Shown: positions 43,788-53,307, counted from the stretch's first letter. The stretch: 64,000 nucleotides of DNA from Paracoccaceae bacterium (GCA_003605175.1 QWDA01000004.1:124001-188000), one strand, 5' to 3'. Program-made: numbers and translations. The notes: generated by a model not told the origin, from the sequence alone.

Positions 43788-44576
43788 ATGAAGAAGATCC
43801 TGACATTTGCGGCCATCCTTTCACTGCTGTTCGCCCAGGTCGCCGACGCCCGGCGCCTTGCCGGCGAGCGGAGCCTCAGCAAGACAAAGTGGGGCTACGC
43901 GCTGGTGAAATCGCCTACCCGCGCCGGAAAGCGCGCCCAGCGTTTCGAGGTCCGCCCCGGCGATTGCAGCCGCGATTCCGGCTGGGACGATTGCGCCAAC
44001 GACCGTGAGCGGTCCGAATACCGGGTCAAGAAGTCCATCGCCTATGGCACCGATAGCTGGATCGGGTTCAGCATCTACCTGCCGCCCGATTTCTATGCCT
44101 CGCCCAGCGTCAACACGACGGTCGGGCAGATACATCAGCGCGGCGGCCCCAGCGGCACGGCGCGCGGCCTTCCGTCGAACCCGCCGCTGCTGCAACTGGA
44201 GATGCGCAACAACACCTACAAGGTGGGGGTTCATATCCTGTCCGGCAGCGCCACCGACGTGCGGGACGAGGTGCGGTATTTCGACCTCTCAAGCCTGTCG
44301 GCGATGCGCGGACGCTGGACCGATGTGATGATCCACCTCGATACGTCCGGCGGCAGGCAGGTGCTGGAAGTCTACATCAACGGCAAGCGCAAGGCGCAGC
44401 TTGCCAATTTCATCGGCTTCGTGCCGAAGGAATACTACTTCAAGTACGGCATCTACCGTTCCTTCGTCAGCAAGGAGAGACGGCCGATGCCGACGCAGAT
44501 GCTCATCATCGACGAGGTGAAGTTCGGCAAATCCGCCGGTGCCGTCGCGGTGAATCCGAAGAAGCCGGTGGATTGA
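43788..44576 (+). CDS. polysaccharide lyase-like secreted protein (heparin-lyase I type)
   Basis: 262 residues with a clear Sec signal (MKKILTFAAILSLLFAQVADA). The mature protein has a concanavalin-type beta-jelly-roll look: RFEVRPGDCSRDSGWDDCANDRERSEY, WIGFSIYLPPDF, QIHQRGG, LLQLEMRN and YYFKYGIYRS, as in the polysaccharide lyase family PF14099. The expected role is cleavage of a uronic-acid-containing glycan outside the cytoplasm. It is inserted between deoC and the ALDH gene, with tight spacing on both sides. Confidence 0.7.
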   Translation: MKKILTFAAILSLLFAQVADARRLAGERSLSKTKWGYALVKSPTRAGKRAQRFEVRPGDCSRDSGWDDCANDRERSEYRVKKSIAYGTDSWIGFSIYLPPDFYASPSVNTTVGQIHQRGGPSGTARGLPSNPPLLQLEMRNNTYKVGVHILSGSATDVRDEVRYFDLSSLSAMRGRWTDVMIHLDTSGGRQVLEVYINGKRKAQLANFIGFVPKEYYFKYGIYRSFVSKERRPMPTQMLIIDEVKFGKSAGAVAVNPKKPVD

Positions 44577-44581
44577 ACCCC

Positions 44582-46927
44582 ATGAACCTTCCCGAAATCT
44601 TCGAAAGCATGGAGTACGGTCCGGCGCCTGAGGATGCTTCAGTGGCCCTGGCCTGGATCGCCGGTCACGAGAGCCGGTTCGGGCACTGGATCGGCGGTGC
44701 GTGGACGAAACCGGGCGAGACCTTCGAAAGCCGCAATCCGGCCACGGGCGCGGTTCTGGCGGCGGTCTCGCAGGCTGGCGCGAAGGACGTGGATGCGGCG
44801 GTGGCGGCGGCGCGAAAGGCGTTTCCGTCCTGGTCGAAGCGGTCGGGGCATGAACGCGCGCGGGTGCTCTACGCGCTGGCGCGGCTGGTGCAGAAGCAGG
44901 CGCGGCTTTTCGCGGTGCTTGAGACGCTCGACAACGGCAAGCCGATCCGCGAGAGCCGCGATATCGACGTGCCGCTGGTGGCGCGGCATTTCTATTACCA
45001 TGCCGGGATGGCGCAGCTTCAGGACAGCCAGATGGCGGGGCGGGAGCCCTTGGGGGTCTGCGGGCAGATCGTGCCGTGGAACTTCCCACTCCTGATGCTG
45101 GCATGGAAGGTCGCGCCGGCGCTGGCGATGGGCAACACGGTGGTCCTTAAACCCGCCGAGTACACTTCGCTGACCGCGCTGCTTTTCGCCGAGCTATCGG
45201 CCGAGGCGGGGGTGCCGCCGGGGGTCTTGAACATCGTCACCGGGGACGGGGCGGCGGGCGAGATGATCGTCGGGCATGGCGATATCGACAAGATCGCCTT
45301 CACCGGCTCGACCGCGGTGGGGCGGCGGATCCGCGCGGCGACGGCGGGGTCGGGCAAGGCGCTGACGCTCGAGCTGGGGGGGAAGTCGCCCTATATCGTG
45401 TTCGACGACGCCGATATCGACAGCGCCATCGAGGGGCTGGTGGACGCGATCTGGTTCAACCAGGGCCAGGTCTGCTGCGCCGGGTCGCGGCTTCTGGTGC
45501 AGGAGGGGATCGCCGAGGCGTTCCACGACAAGCTCCGGGCGCGGATGAACAGGCTGCGGCTGGGCGATCCGCTCGACAAGGCGATCGACATCGGGGCGGT
45601 GGTGGATCCGGTGCAGCTCCGGACCATCACGGAGCTGGTGGCGGGGAGCGGCGGAGAGGTGTTCCGGGCCGAGATTCCGCTGCCTGAGACGGGCTGTTTC
45701 TACCCGCCGACGCTGATTACCGGGCTGTCGAGCTCGGACCGGCTGATGCAGGAGGAGATCTTCGGGCCGGTGCTCGTGTCGACCACCTTCCGGACGCCGG
45801 AGGAGGCGGTCGCGCTCGCCAACAACACCCGTTACGGGCTGGCGGCGACGGTCTGGACCGAGAACGTCAACCTCGCGCTCGACATCGCACCGAAGCTGGT
45901 GGCGGGCGTGGTCTGGGTGAACGCGACGAACCTGTTCGACGCCGCGGCCGGGTTCGGCGGGATGCGCGAAAGCGGGTTCGGGCGCGAGGGCGGCTGGGAA
46001 GGCTTGCTGGCCTATACCAGGCCGGCAGGTGCGGCGAAGGCGCTGAAGCCCGTGGCGGCGGTGCCGGCGCCGGAGAAACCGGAGGTTTCGGGGCTCGACC
46101 GGACCACGAAGCTCTATGTGGGCGGCAAGCAGGCGCGGCCGGACGGGGGATACTCGAAGCCCGTCTGGTCGAAATCGGGGAAGCTTCTGGGCCATGCGGG
46201 GCTCGCGAACCGGAAGGACCTGCGGAACGCGGTGGAGGCGGCGCGAGGCGCCACCAGCTGGTCGAAAGCGAGCGCGCATCTGCGGGCGCAGGTGCTCTAC
46301 TACGTGGCGGAGAATGTCGAGGCGCGGGCGACGGAGTTCGCGAGGCGGCTGCGCGACCTGACGGGCGCCACGGCAAAGTCGGCGGAGCGCGAGGTGGCGG
46401 CCTCGGTCTCGCGGCTCTTCACCTGGGCGGCCTGGGCCGACAAGCTCGACGGCCGGGCGAAGCCGGTGCCGATGCGGGGCGTGGCGCTTGCGATGAACGA
46501 GCCGGTGGGGGTGATAGGGGTGCTCTGCCCCGACGAGGCGCCGCTCCTGGGGCTGGTGTCGACCGTGGCGCCGGCGCTCGCGATGGGGAACCGGGTGGTG
46601 GCGGTGGCCTCCGAACCTTTCCCGCTGGCGGCGACGGATTTCTACCAGGTGCTCGACACCTCCGATGTCCCTGCGGGCGCGGTGAACATCCTCACGGGCG
46701 CCCATGCCGAGCTGGCGCCGCAACTGGCGGGCCATGCTGATGTGGATGCCTGCTGGTGTTTCTCGTCGAGCGACCTGTCGGCGGTGATCGAGCGCGAGGC
46801 GGCGGGGAACCTGAAGCGGAGCTGGGTGAATCACGGGCGCGCGACGGATTGGGCGGAGGCCCATGACGCGGCCTTCCTGGCGGCGGCGACCGAGATCAAG
46901 ACGGTCTGGGTGCCTTACGGGGAATGA
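44582..46927 (+). CDS. two-domain aldehyde dehydrogenase, ALDH16-type
   Basis: 781 residues from the ATG at 44582. The N-terminal ALDH domain (about 1-485) is complete: PWNFPLLMLAWKVAPALA, ELGGKSPYIVFDDAD and FNQGQVCCAGSRLL with the catalytic cysteine. The second ALDH-like domain (about 500-781) keeps the fold (e.g. NEPVGVIGVLCPDEAPLLG) but lacks the catalytic Cys motif, as is known for ALDH16. Beside deoC it is well placed to oxidise the acetaldehyde formed. It overlaps the DUF1989 gene by 4 bp. Confidence 0.9.
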   Translation: MNLPEIFESMEYGPAPEDASVALAWIAGHESRFGHWIGGAWTKPGETFESRNPATGAVLAAVSQAGAKDVDAAVAAARKAFPSWSKRSGHERARVLYALARLVQKQARLFAVLETLDNGKPIRESRDIDVPLVARHFYYHAGMAQLQDSQMAGREPLGVCGQIVPWNFPLLMLAWKVAPALAMGNTVVLKPAEYTSLTALLFAELSAEAGVPPGVLNIVTGDGAAGEMIVGHGDIDKIAFTGSTAVGRRIRAATAGSGKALTLELGGKSPYIVFDDADIDSAIEGLVDAIWFNQGQVCCAGSRLLVQEGIAEAFHDKLRARMNRLRLGDPLDKAIDIGAVVDPVQLRTITELVAGSGGEVFRAEIPLPETGCFYPPTLITGLSSSDRLMQEEIFGPVLVSTTFRTPEEAVALANNTRYGLAATVWTENVNLALDIAPKLVAGVVWVNATNLFDAAAGFGGMRESGFGREGGWEGLLAYTRPAGAAKALKPVAAVPAPEKPEVSGLDRTTKLYVGGKQARPDGGYSKPVWSKSGKLLGHAGLANRKDLRNAVEAARGATSWSKASAHLRAQVLYYVAENVEARATEFARRLRDLTGATAKSAEREVAASVSRLFTWAAWADKLDGRAKPVPMRGVALAMNEPVGVIGVLCPDEAPLLGLVSTVAPALAMGNRVVAVASEPFPLAATDFYQVLDTSDVPAGAVNILTGAHAELAPQLAGHADVDACWCFSSSDLSAVIEREAAGNLKRSWVNHGRATDWAEAHDAAFLAAATEIKTVWVPYGE

Positions 46928-47772
46928 GCGCGCCGCCCGATGACGCCGACGCCCGCCGCGCCGTGCCGCCGGTGGTCTGCTATCCGCCGGAAACCCTTCC
47001 GGCACCGGATCTCGATCTGTACCGGACGGCACGGGTCGCCGCGCGAAAGTTGGGCGAGGTGGTGGTGCCGCCGCGCGACGGGCGGTGTTTCCGGGTGCCG
47101 GCGGGCGGGTTCTTCCGGATCACCTCGGTGGAGGGGCCGCAGGTGGGGGATCTGAACCTCTGGGCGGCGGCGGATCTGGGCGAGCGGTTCTTCTCTGGCA
47201 AGACCCGGGCGCTGCACGGAACGCATGTCTCGGTGGGCGACCGGCTCTGGTCGTGCCTGCCACATCTGCGGCCGATGGCGACCATCGTCGAGGATACGCT
47301 CGACTGGTACGGGTTCGACGAATACGGCGGCGGCGTGCATGACGTGATCGGCACGCGCTGCGACCCGTACACGCACCGGCTGCTGTCGGGCGGGACGTAT
47401 CACCATTGCTGCCATTCGAACCTTGCACGGGCGTTGGCCGGAGAGACGGGGATGCCGGTGACGGAAGCGGAACACTGTATACATGACGTGCTGAACGTCT
47501 TCATGTGCACCGGGTTCACGCGGGAAACCGGGCAGTATTTCATGAAGGCCTCGCCGGTGCGGCCGGGCGATTTCATCGAGTTCTTCGCCGAGATCGACCT
47601 GCTCGGGGCGCTCTCGGCCTGCCCCGGCGGCGATTGCGGGGCAACCCATTCGAGCGATGCGGCGGCCTGCCATCCGCTGCTGGTCGAGGTTTTCGAGGCG
47701 CCGGCGGCGATGCTCGGAGGCTGGGCACCGCCGTCGCGGAACCTCTATGACCGGAGCCACGGCGCGGGCTGA
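46924..47772 (+). CDS. DUF1989 (urea-carboxylase-associated) family protein
   Basis: 282 residues. Conserved cysteine and histidine stretch GTRCDPYTHRLLSGGTYHHCCHSNLARAL and the N-terminal VPAGGFFRITSVEGPQVGDLNLW match the DUF1989 family, members of which neighbour urea carboxylase and amide-degrading genes; a metal site is likely from the Cys/His pattern. The function is unknown. It starts within the ALDH stop (ATGA) and is the last gene of the deoC operon. Confidence 0.82.
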   Translation: MSAPPDDADARRAVPPVVCYPPETLPAPDLDLYRTARVAARKLGEVVVPPRDGRCFRVPAGGFFRITSVEGPQVGDLNLWAAADLGERFFSGKTRALHGTHVSVGDRLWSCLPHLRPMATIVEDTLDWYGFDEYGGGVHDVIGTRCDPYTHRLLSGGTYHHCCHSNLARALAGETGMPVTEAEHCIHDVLNVFMCTGFTRETGQYFMKASPVRPGDFIEFFAEIDLLGALSACPGGDCGATHSSDAAACHPLLVEVFEAPAAMLGGWAPPSRNLYDRSHGAG

Positions 47773-47803
47773 GAGCGGGGACCGTGGGGCCAGACGAAGG
47801 GGG

Positions 47804-48988
47804 TCAGTCCTTCACGAAGAGCTTGCGCGGGACGTCCGCGAGGCATTCCGGCGAGCCATCGGTGATGGCGATGCTTTCGGTGATCTCGAAACCCCAATCC
47901 TCCATCCAGAGGCCAGTCATGAAATGGAAGGTCATGCCGGGTTCCAGCACCGTCCGGTCGCCGGGCCGCAGCGACATGGTGCGTTCACCCCAGTCGGGCG
48001 GGTAGGAGAGACCGATCGGGTAGCCGGTGCGGTTGTCCTTCTCGATACCGTGTTTCTTCAGGACGGCGAAGAAGGCGAGGGCGATGTCTTCGCAGGTGTT
48101 CCCGGCGCGGGCCGCGTCGAGCCCTGCCTCCATGCCTTCGAGCACTGCCTGTTCGGCGTCGAGGAAGGTCCGGGTGGGCTTGCCGAGGAAAACGGTGCGC
48201 GAGAGCGGGCAATGGTAGCGGCGGTACACGCCGGCGATCTCGAAGAAGGTGCCTTCGCCGGGTTTCATCGGCTTGTCGTCCCAGGTCAGGTGCGGGGCGG
48301 CGGCGTCGGATCCGGAGGGAAGAAGCGGCACGATGGCGGGGTAGTCACCGCCGGCGCCGGCCGCGTCGGACCAGCGCAGGCCGGCATCGTAGATCTCGGC
48401 GACGAGGTCGCATTTGCGGAGTCCCGGCTCGATCACGTCGATGATGCGGGCGTGCATCCGTTCGACGAAGCGGGCAGCCGTGCGCATGCAGGCGAGTTCG
48501 GTCTCGGACTTCACGGCACGCTGCCAGTTCACCAGCGCGGTGGCGTCGGCGAAGCGGGCGTCGGGAAGGCCCTTCTGGAGCGCGGCGAAGGCGGCGGCGG
48601 AGAACCAGTAATTGTCCATCTCGACGCCGATCCGGCCCCTGGCGAGGCCACGGTCGGCGAGTTGGGCGGAGAGGTAATCCATCGGGTGGCGTTCGGTGGA
48701 TTGGACGTAGTGGTCGGGGTAGCCGATGATGTTCGCCGGATCCATCCAGACGGTGCGCAGCGCGCCGTTGGCGTCCTGTCCGCGGCCATACCAGATCGGG
48801 TCGCCGGAGAGCCGCAGCACCACGCATTGGTGGACGTAGAAGGACCAGCCGTCATAGCCAGTGAGCCAGGCCATGTTGGACGGGTCGGAGACGATCAGGA
48901 GGTCGAGCCCCTTCGCCGCCATCGCCGCGCGTGTCCTGGCGACACGGGCGGCATATTCCGCACGGGCGAAGGGGAGGTCGGGCGTCAC
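47804..48988 (-). CDS. M24-family hydrolase, ectoine hydrolase (DoeA/EutD)-like
   Basis: 394 residues from a GTG at 48988 that overlaps the permease stop by 4 bp. Creatinase/aminopeptidase fold: N-terminal domain with SDPSNMAWLTGYDGWSFYVH and C-terminal FFEIAGVYRRYHCPLSRTVF, RTGYPIGLSYPPDWGE and LEPGMTFHFMTG. It closely resembles my recollection of ectoine hydrolase DoeA. The usual partner DoeB is not present in the window, and the neighbours are polyamine-type transport genes, so the substrate is uncertain. It is the last gene of the minus-strand operon. Confidence 0.8.
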   Translation of the reverse strand: MTPDLPFARAEYAARVARTRAAMAAKGLDLLIVSDPSNMAWLTGYDGWSFYVHQCVVLRLSGDPIWYGRGQDANGALRTVWMDPANIIGYPDHYVQSTERHPMDYLSAQLADRGLARGRIGVEMDNYWFSAAAFAALQKGLPDARFADATALVNWQRAVKSETELACMRTAARFVERMHARIIDVIEPGLRKCDLVAEIYDAGLRWSDAAGAGGDYPAIVPLLPSGSDAAAPHLTWDDKPMKPGEGTFFEIAGVYRRYHCPLSRTVFLGKPTRTFLDAEQAVLEGMEAGLDAARAGNTCEDIALAFFAVLKKHGIEKDNRTGYPIGLSYPPDWGERTMSLRPGDRTVLEPGMTFHFMTGLWMEDWGFEITESIAITDGSPECLADVPRKLFVKD

Positions 48989-50163
48989 CCCGGCGACATG
49001 CCGCGCAGGCGCTCGGAGCGGCGGCGGAGGAGTTCCACGGTGGTCAGGAGCGCGATGGAGATCACCACGAGAATCGTGGCGACGGCGAGGATCGTCGGAC
49101 TGATCTGCTCGCGCAGGCCGATGAACATCTGCCAGGGCAGCGTCTTCTGACCGGCGGAACCGACGAACAGCACCACGACCACCTCGTCGAAGGAGGTGAT
49201 GAAGGCGAAGAGCCCGCCGGAGATCACGCCGGGCAGGATCAGCGGCATCTGCACGCGGAAGAAGGTGGTGACGGGATCGGCGCCCATGTTCGCCGCGGCC
49301 CGGGTGAGCGACTTGTCGAAGCCGACGAGCGTGGCGGTCACGGTGATGATGACGAAGGGAATGCCCAGCGCGGCATGGGCGAGGACGACGCCGACATAGG
49401 TGCCCTGCAGGCCGAGGCGGGAATAGAAGAAGTACATCCCGGCGGCCGAGATGATCAGCGGCACGATCATCGGCGAGATCAGCACGGCCATGATCGCGCG
49501 GCGGAAGGGCACGTGGCTCTGGCTGAGGCCGATGGCGGCGAGGGTGCCGAGCGAGACCGAGAGGAGCGTCGCGGCGGGGGCGATGCGGACGGAGTTTTTC
49601 AGCGCCTGCTGCCAGTCGGGGTTCGAGAAGAAGTCGCGGTAGTGCTTGAGCGAATAGCCCTCGGGGTCGAAGGCCAGCATCTTCGGCGTGAAGGTGAAGA
49701 AATTCTCGGCGTTGAAGCTCAACGGGATGATCACCATGATCGGCGCGATCAGGAAGAAGAAGATCAGCCCGCAGATGAACAGAAAGCTGTTGTGCCAGAG
49801 CACCTGGCCTGGGGTCGCATAGGTCGGCACCCCTTCACGGTAGCGGCCGGAATCGAGCCAGTAGACCAGCCAACCGAGCACGAGGCCGCCGATCAGCCCC
49901 CCCACCGCGCCCTTGGCCCCGGCGATCAGGAAGCCCGCCAACGCGAAGACGATCGCGGCGGCGAGGCGGCCCTGCTTCCGCTGCAGGAAGCTCTGCAACA
50001 CGAAGGCGGTGACCGCGCCGACCGCGAGCCCGGCGAGCACCCCGAGCGTGGCGGAGCCGAAGGAGGATCCGAGGACGAAGCCGAAGACGCCACCGGCCAG
50101 CGCCGTGACCGGCATGGTGAAGCGCATCAGATCGGGATGGGTGCGGGTTTCGACGAGGGCCAT
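48985..50163 (-). CDS. ABC transporter permease (PotC-like) with extra N-terminal domain
   Basis: 392 residues from the ATG at 50163. The C-terminal part (about 130-380) is a normal PotC-type permease with the EAA-like loop AANMGADPVTTFFRVQMPLILPG. The N-terminal extension (about 15-100) is glycine- and alanine-rich and hydrophobic, giving perhaps three additional helices not found in PotC. It pairs with the PotB-like permease 5 bp upstream. The substrate is probably a polyamine, amino acid derivative or osmolyte. Confidence 0.85.
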   Translation of the reverse strand: MALVETRTHPDLMRFTMPVTALAGGVFGFVLGSSFGSATLGVLAGLAVGAVTAFVLQSFLQRKQGRLAAAIVFALAGFLIAGAKGAVGGLIGGLVLGWLVYWLDSGRYREGVPTYATPGQVLWHNSFLFICGLIFFFLIAPIMVIIPLSFNAENFFTFTPKMLAFDPEGYSLKHYRDFFSNPDWQQALKNSVRIAPAATLLSVSLGTLAAIGLSQSHVPFRRAIMAVLISPMIVPLIISAAGMYFFYSRLGLQGTYVGVVLAHAALGIPFVIITVTATLVGFDKSLTRAAANMGADPVTTFFRVQMPLILPGVISGGLFAFITSFDEVVVVLFVGSAGQKTLPWQMFIGLREQISPTILAVATILVVISIALLTTVELLRRRSERLRGMSPG

Positions 50164-50168
50164 GGCGG

Positions 50169-51770
50169 TTATCCCAGGTTCACGTTGTCGATGCCGACGA
50201 TCCGGTCGTAGACCCAGTAGAGGGCGAGGACCAGAACGAGGAGGATCGTGCCCAGGGCGGCGGCGAGCCCCCAGTTGAGCGAGGACGAGATGTGGTAGGC
50301 GATCCGGTTCGAGATGAAGGTACCGGTGGTGCCGCCGACGAGCTCGGGCGTGATGTAGTAGCCGATCGACAGGATGAAGACGAGGATGCAACCGGCGCCG
50401 ATGCCGGGCACCGATTGCGGGAAATAGACCCGCCAGAATGCCGTCCAGTTGGTGGCGCCGAGCGACTTGGCGGCGCGGAGGTAGGTGGGCGGAATGGTCT
50501 TCATCACCGAATAGAGCGGCAGGATCATGAAGGGCAGGAGGATGTGGGTCATCGCCACGATGGTGCCGAACTGGTTGTTGATCATCACCAACCGGTCGTT
50601 GTCGGCAACCACGCCCATCCAGACGAGCACGTCGTTGATCACCCCCTGCTGCTGGAGCAGCACCTTCCAGGCCGAGGTCCGGACCAGAAGCGAGGTCCAG
50701 AACGGCAGGAGAACGAGGATCAGGAGCACGTTCGAGGTCCTGAGCGGCAGCGAGGAGAGAAGAAACGCGACCGGGTAGCCCAGGAGGATGCAGGAGAACA
50801 TGATCGCGAGCGACATGAACATCGTCCGCTTGAACAGCAAGCGGTAGATCTTCTGGTCGTCGGGCTGCTGTTCGATCCCGCTTGGGGTTTCCTGGAGATC
50901 GACGGCGGAGAGGAAATAGCCCGGAGTGTATTTCGGGCTGAATGCCTGGATCGTGCCCCAGACCTGCACGTCGCTCCAGTCCTTGTCGATATCGAGGAAC
51001 TGTTCGCGGAGGCTGACGGGTTCGATGCTGCCGATCCGGGCGGCGGCTTCCCTGACGCGTGCGGCTTCGGGGCCTTCGTAGCCCGCGAGGGCATCGGGCG
51101 TGGCGGCGGAGAGATCGCGATAGAGCGTGGTGAAGAGGAAATCGCCGGGCTCTTCCTTGGCGATATCGTCGTTGTTCGCCGCGACGATGCGGGTCCAGGA
51201 ACTCCAGGCCGAGGCGGTTTCCGGCAGGAGCGCGCGGGCGGAATCGTCGTCCATCACTGCGATCCAGGTGGCGGGCTCATTCCACGCGGCGTCGAGCGTG
51301 GTGATGGCCTTGGTATATGCGTCCGTATCCATGCGGCCGATGCCGCGGCCGGTCTTGCGGAACAGTGACGAGATGCCGGTCATCTCGTAATTGAGGCGGG
51401 AGCCGAGCCGGGTGTGGGTCTTCATCTCCTCGGCTTCGACCAGATCCACGTAAAGCGCGGCGTAGACGTCCTCGCCGGGGCCCTCGCCGCTTTCGTAATC
51501 CCAGTCCTTCAGCGCGACGACGGTGCGGGGCAGAGTCTCCGAGACGATCTCGTTCTCGACCGAGCGGAACAGCATGTCGACGATCGGCGCGATGAAACTG
51601 ACCAGGATGAAGATCAGGAGCGGCGCGATCAGGGCGAGCGCGCGGAGTTTCTCGCGGCGGAGCGCCCGGGCGAGCGAACGCTTGAGCGGGACGCCGTCGG
51701 CGGCGAGCATCGGGCCCGTGGCGACGGATCCGGGGGTCGGGGTGGCGGTATCTGCGGTCGCTTCGGCCAT
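50169..51770 (-). CDS. ABC transporter permease (PotB-like) with large periplasmic insert
   Basis: 533 residues from the ATG at 51770 (GGAAGG upstream). The first helix (about 45-67) is followed by a long soluble insert (about 70-270, with acidic segments such as DWDYESGEGPGEDVY), then the remaining helices and the EAA-like loop AAKSLGATNWTAFWRVYFPQS. Typical PotB is about half this length. The insert probably lies in the periplasm and may contact the binding protein. Confidence 0.85.
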   Translation of the reverse strand: MAEATADTATPTPGSVATGPMLAADGVPLKRSLARALRREKLRALALIAPLLIFILVSFIAPIVDMLFRSVENEIVSETLPRTVVALKDWDYESGEGPGEDVYAALYVDLVEAEEMKTHTRLGSRLNYEMTGISSLFRKTGRGIGRMDTDAYTKAITTLDAAWNEPATWIAVMDDDSARALLPETASAWSSWTRIVAANNDDIAKEEPGDFLFTTLYRDLSAATPDALAGYEGPEAARVREAAARIGSIEPVSLREQFLDIDKDWSDVQVWGTIQAFSPKYTPGYFLSAVDLQETPSGIEQQPDDQKIYRLLFKRTMFMSLAIMFSCILLGYPVAFLLSSLPLRTSNVLLILVLLPFWTSLLVRTSAWKVLLQQQGVINDVLVWMGVVADNDRLVMINNQFGTIVAMTHILLPFMILPLYSVMKTIPPTYLRAAKSLGATNWTAFWRVYFPQSVPGIGAGCILVFILSIGYYITPELVGGTTGTFISNRIAYHISSSLNWGLAAALGTILLVLVLALYWVYDRIVGIDNVNLG

Positions 51771-51771
51771 G

Positions 51772-52059
51772 TCAGGCGCCTTCCACCACAAGGATTACAC
51801 TGTCGGCGGTGCGTTTGCGGATCTCCGCGACCTCCTGGTACTCGGGGTCGTTATAGGCAGCGAGCGCGGCCTCGTAGCTCGGGAACTCGATCACCACATG
51901 GCGCTGGTGCACCTCGCCCTCCATCACCTGCGCCTGGCCGCCGCGGACGATGAAGCTTCCGCCGAGAGCCTGCAGGATCGGCGTGTCGCGGGTGACGTAT
52001 TCCTTGTAGGCCTCGGGGTCGCGGACCGTGATATGGCCGATGATGTATCCCTTGGGCAT
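51772..52059 (-). CDS. DUF1330 family protein
   Basis: 95 residues, ferredoxin-like fold of the DUF1330 family: GYIIGHITVRDPEAYKEY at the N-terminus and VVIEFPSYEAALAAYNDPEY in the middle. Cytoplasmic. The function is unknown; it is often found next to catabolic enzymes. It lies between the binding-protein gene and the PotB-like permease with very tight spacing, so it is part of the operon. Confidence 0.88.
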   Translation of the reverse strand: MPKGYIIGHITVRDPEAYKEYVTRDTPILQALGGSFIVRGGQAQVMEGEVHQRHVVIEFPSYEAALAAYNDPEYQEVAEIRKRTADSVILVVEGA

Positions 52060-52127
52060 GCACTTCCCTCGCCGTCTGGATCGCCGGGCGAACGCGCCGC
52101 CCGGCGGAATTTCCTTGGGTTAGACCC

Positions 52128-53231
52128 TTATTGCGCGAGCCAGGCCTGGAACTTGGCGTCCAGGTCGTCGCGGTAGTCGGCCCACCATTCGTAGTTGTAG
52201 AGGAAGGTGTGCTTGGCGTTGTTCGGATCCGTCGGCATGTGCGGCGCCATCTCGATGCCGAGTTCGGCATGCTTGCCGACGAGCGGAGCGGAGGACTGCC
52301 GGGCGGGACCGTAGGAGATGTACTTCGCCTGGTCGGCGAGCCGCTGGGTGTCGGTCGCGAACTTCACGAAGTCCTTCACCCGTGCGAGCCGGTCGGCAGG
52401 CAGGCCAGCCGGGATGATCCAGCCGTCGAGGTCGAACACCTGGGCATCCCACAGCATCGCGACAGGCTGCTTCTGCTCTTCGATCACCGAGAACAGACGG
52501 CCGTTATAGGTCGAGCCCATCACGACCTCGCCATCGGCGAGGAGCTGCGGGGTGTCGGCGCCGGCCGACCACCAGATCACGTCGTCCTTGATCGTGTCGA
52601 GCTTGGCGAAGGCACGGGCCTGGCCTTCCTCGGTTTCGAGAACGTCATAGACCTCTTCGTCCGAAACGCCGTCGCAGATCAGGGCCCATTCCATGTTGTT
52701 GATCGGGCGCTTCTCGAGCGAACGCTTGCCCGGGTAGGTCTCGGTGTCGAAGACGGCGCAGACATCGGTCGGCGGCGTATCCCCGACCATGTCGGTGCGG
52801 TAGCCGAAGGTGGTCGAGTAGACGATCTGCGGGATGAAGCAGTCGGACACGATCAGGTCGCCGAAATCCTCGGAAGCCGGCGTGCCGTCGTCGCCCTCGG
52901 CGAGCAGCTCGTCGGGATCGAATTCCATGGCGAGGCCCTCGTCGCAGAGCCGGATCGCGTCGGAGGCGACCACGTCCACGAGATCCCAGGTGACGTTGCC
53001 CGCCTCGTTCATGGCGCGCAGCTTGGCAACCGCCTCGTTCGAGCTTTCGTCCCAGATCACTTCGAGGCCGGGATTGAGCGCCTTGTAGGGTTCGGAATAG
53101 GCATTGACCTGGCTGGCCTGGTAGGCGCCGCCCCAGCTCACCAGGGTCATGCTGTCGGCCATTTCCTCTGCCGACGCCGCACCGGCCAGCACCACGGCCG
53201 TTGCGGTCATCAGGATTGTCTTGGTTTTCAT
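52128..53231 (-). CDS. ABC transporter substrate-binding protein (PotD-like)
   Basis: 367 residues with a Sec signal (MKTKTILMTATAVVLAGAASA-EEM). The mature protein is a type II periplasmic binding protein of the spermidine/putrescine class, with LVSWGGAYQASQVNAYSEPY near its start and NYEWWADYRDDLDAKFQAWL at the end. Cysteines are present in pairs (RLCDEG, SDCFIP, DVCAVF, LICDGV), unusual for this class and possibly disulphide-forming. It follows the ATPase gene by 76 bp. Confidence 0.9.
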   Translation of the reverse strand: MKTKTILMTATAVVLAGAASAEEMADSMTLVSWGGAYQASQVNAYSEPYKALNPGLEVIWDESSNEAVAKLRAMNEAGNVTWDLVDVVASDAIRLCDEGLAMEFDPDELLAEGDDGTPASEDFGDLIVSDCFIPQIVYSTTFGYRTDMVGDTPPTDVCAVFDTETYPGKRSLEKRPINNMEWALICDGVSDEEVYDVLETEEGQARAFAKLDTIKDDVIWWSAGADTPQLLADGEVVMGSTYNGRLFSVIEEQKQPVAMLWDAQVFDLDGWIIPAGLPADRLARVKDFVKFATDTQRLADQAKYISYGPARQSSAPLVGKHAELGIEMAPHMPTDPNNAKHTFLYNYEWWADYRDDLDAKFQAWLAQ

Positions 53232-53307
53232 CGTTCACTCCTTGACTGGTGGTACCCTTATCACTTGCCCCGCCGGGCCGGGTCTGCCGCAGGCGGGTAT
53301 TCCGTTG

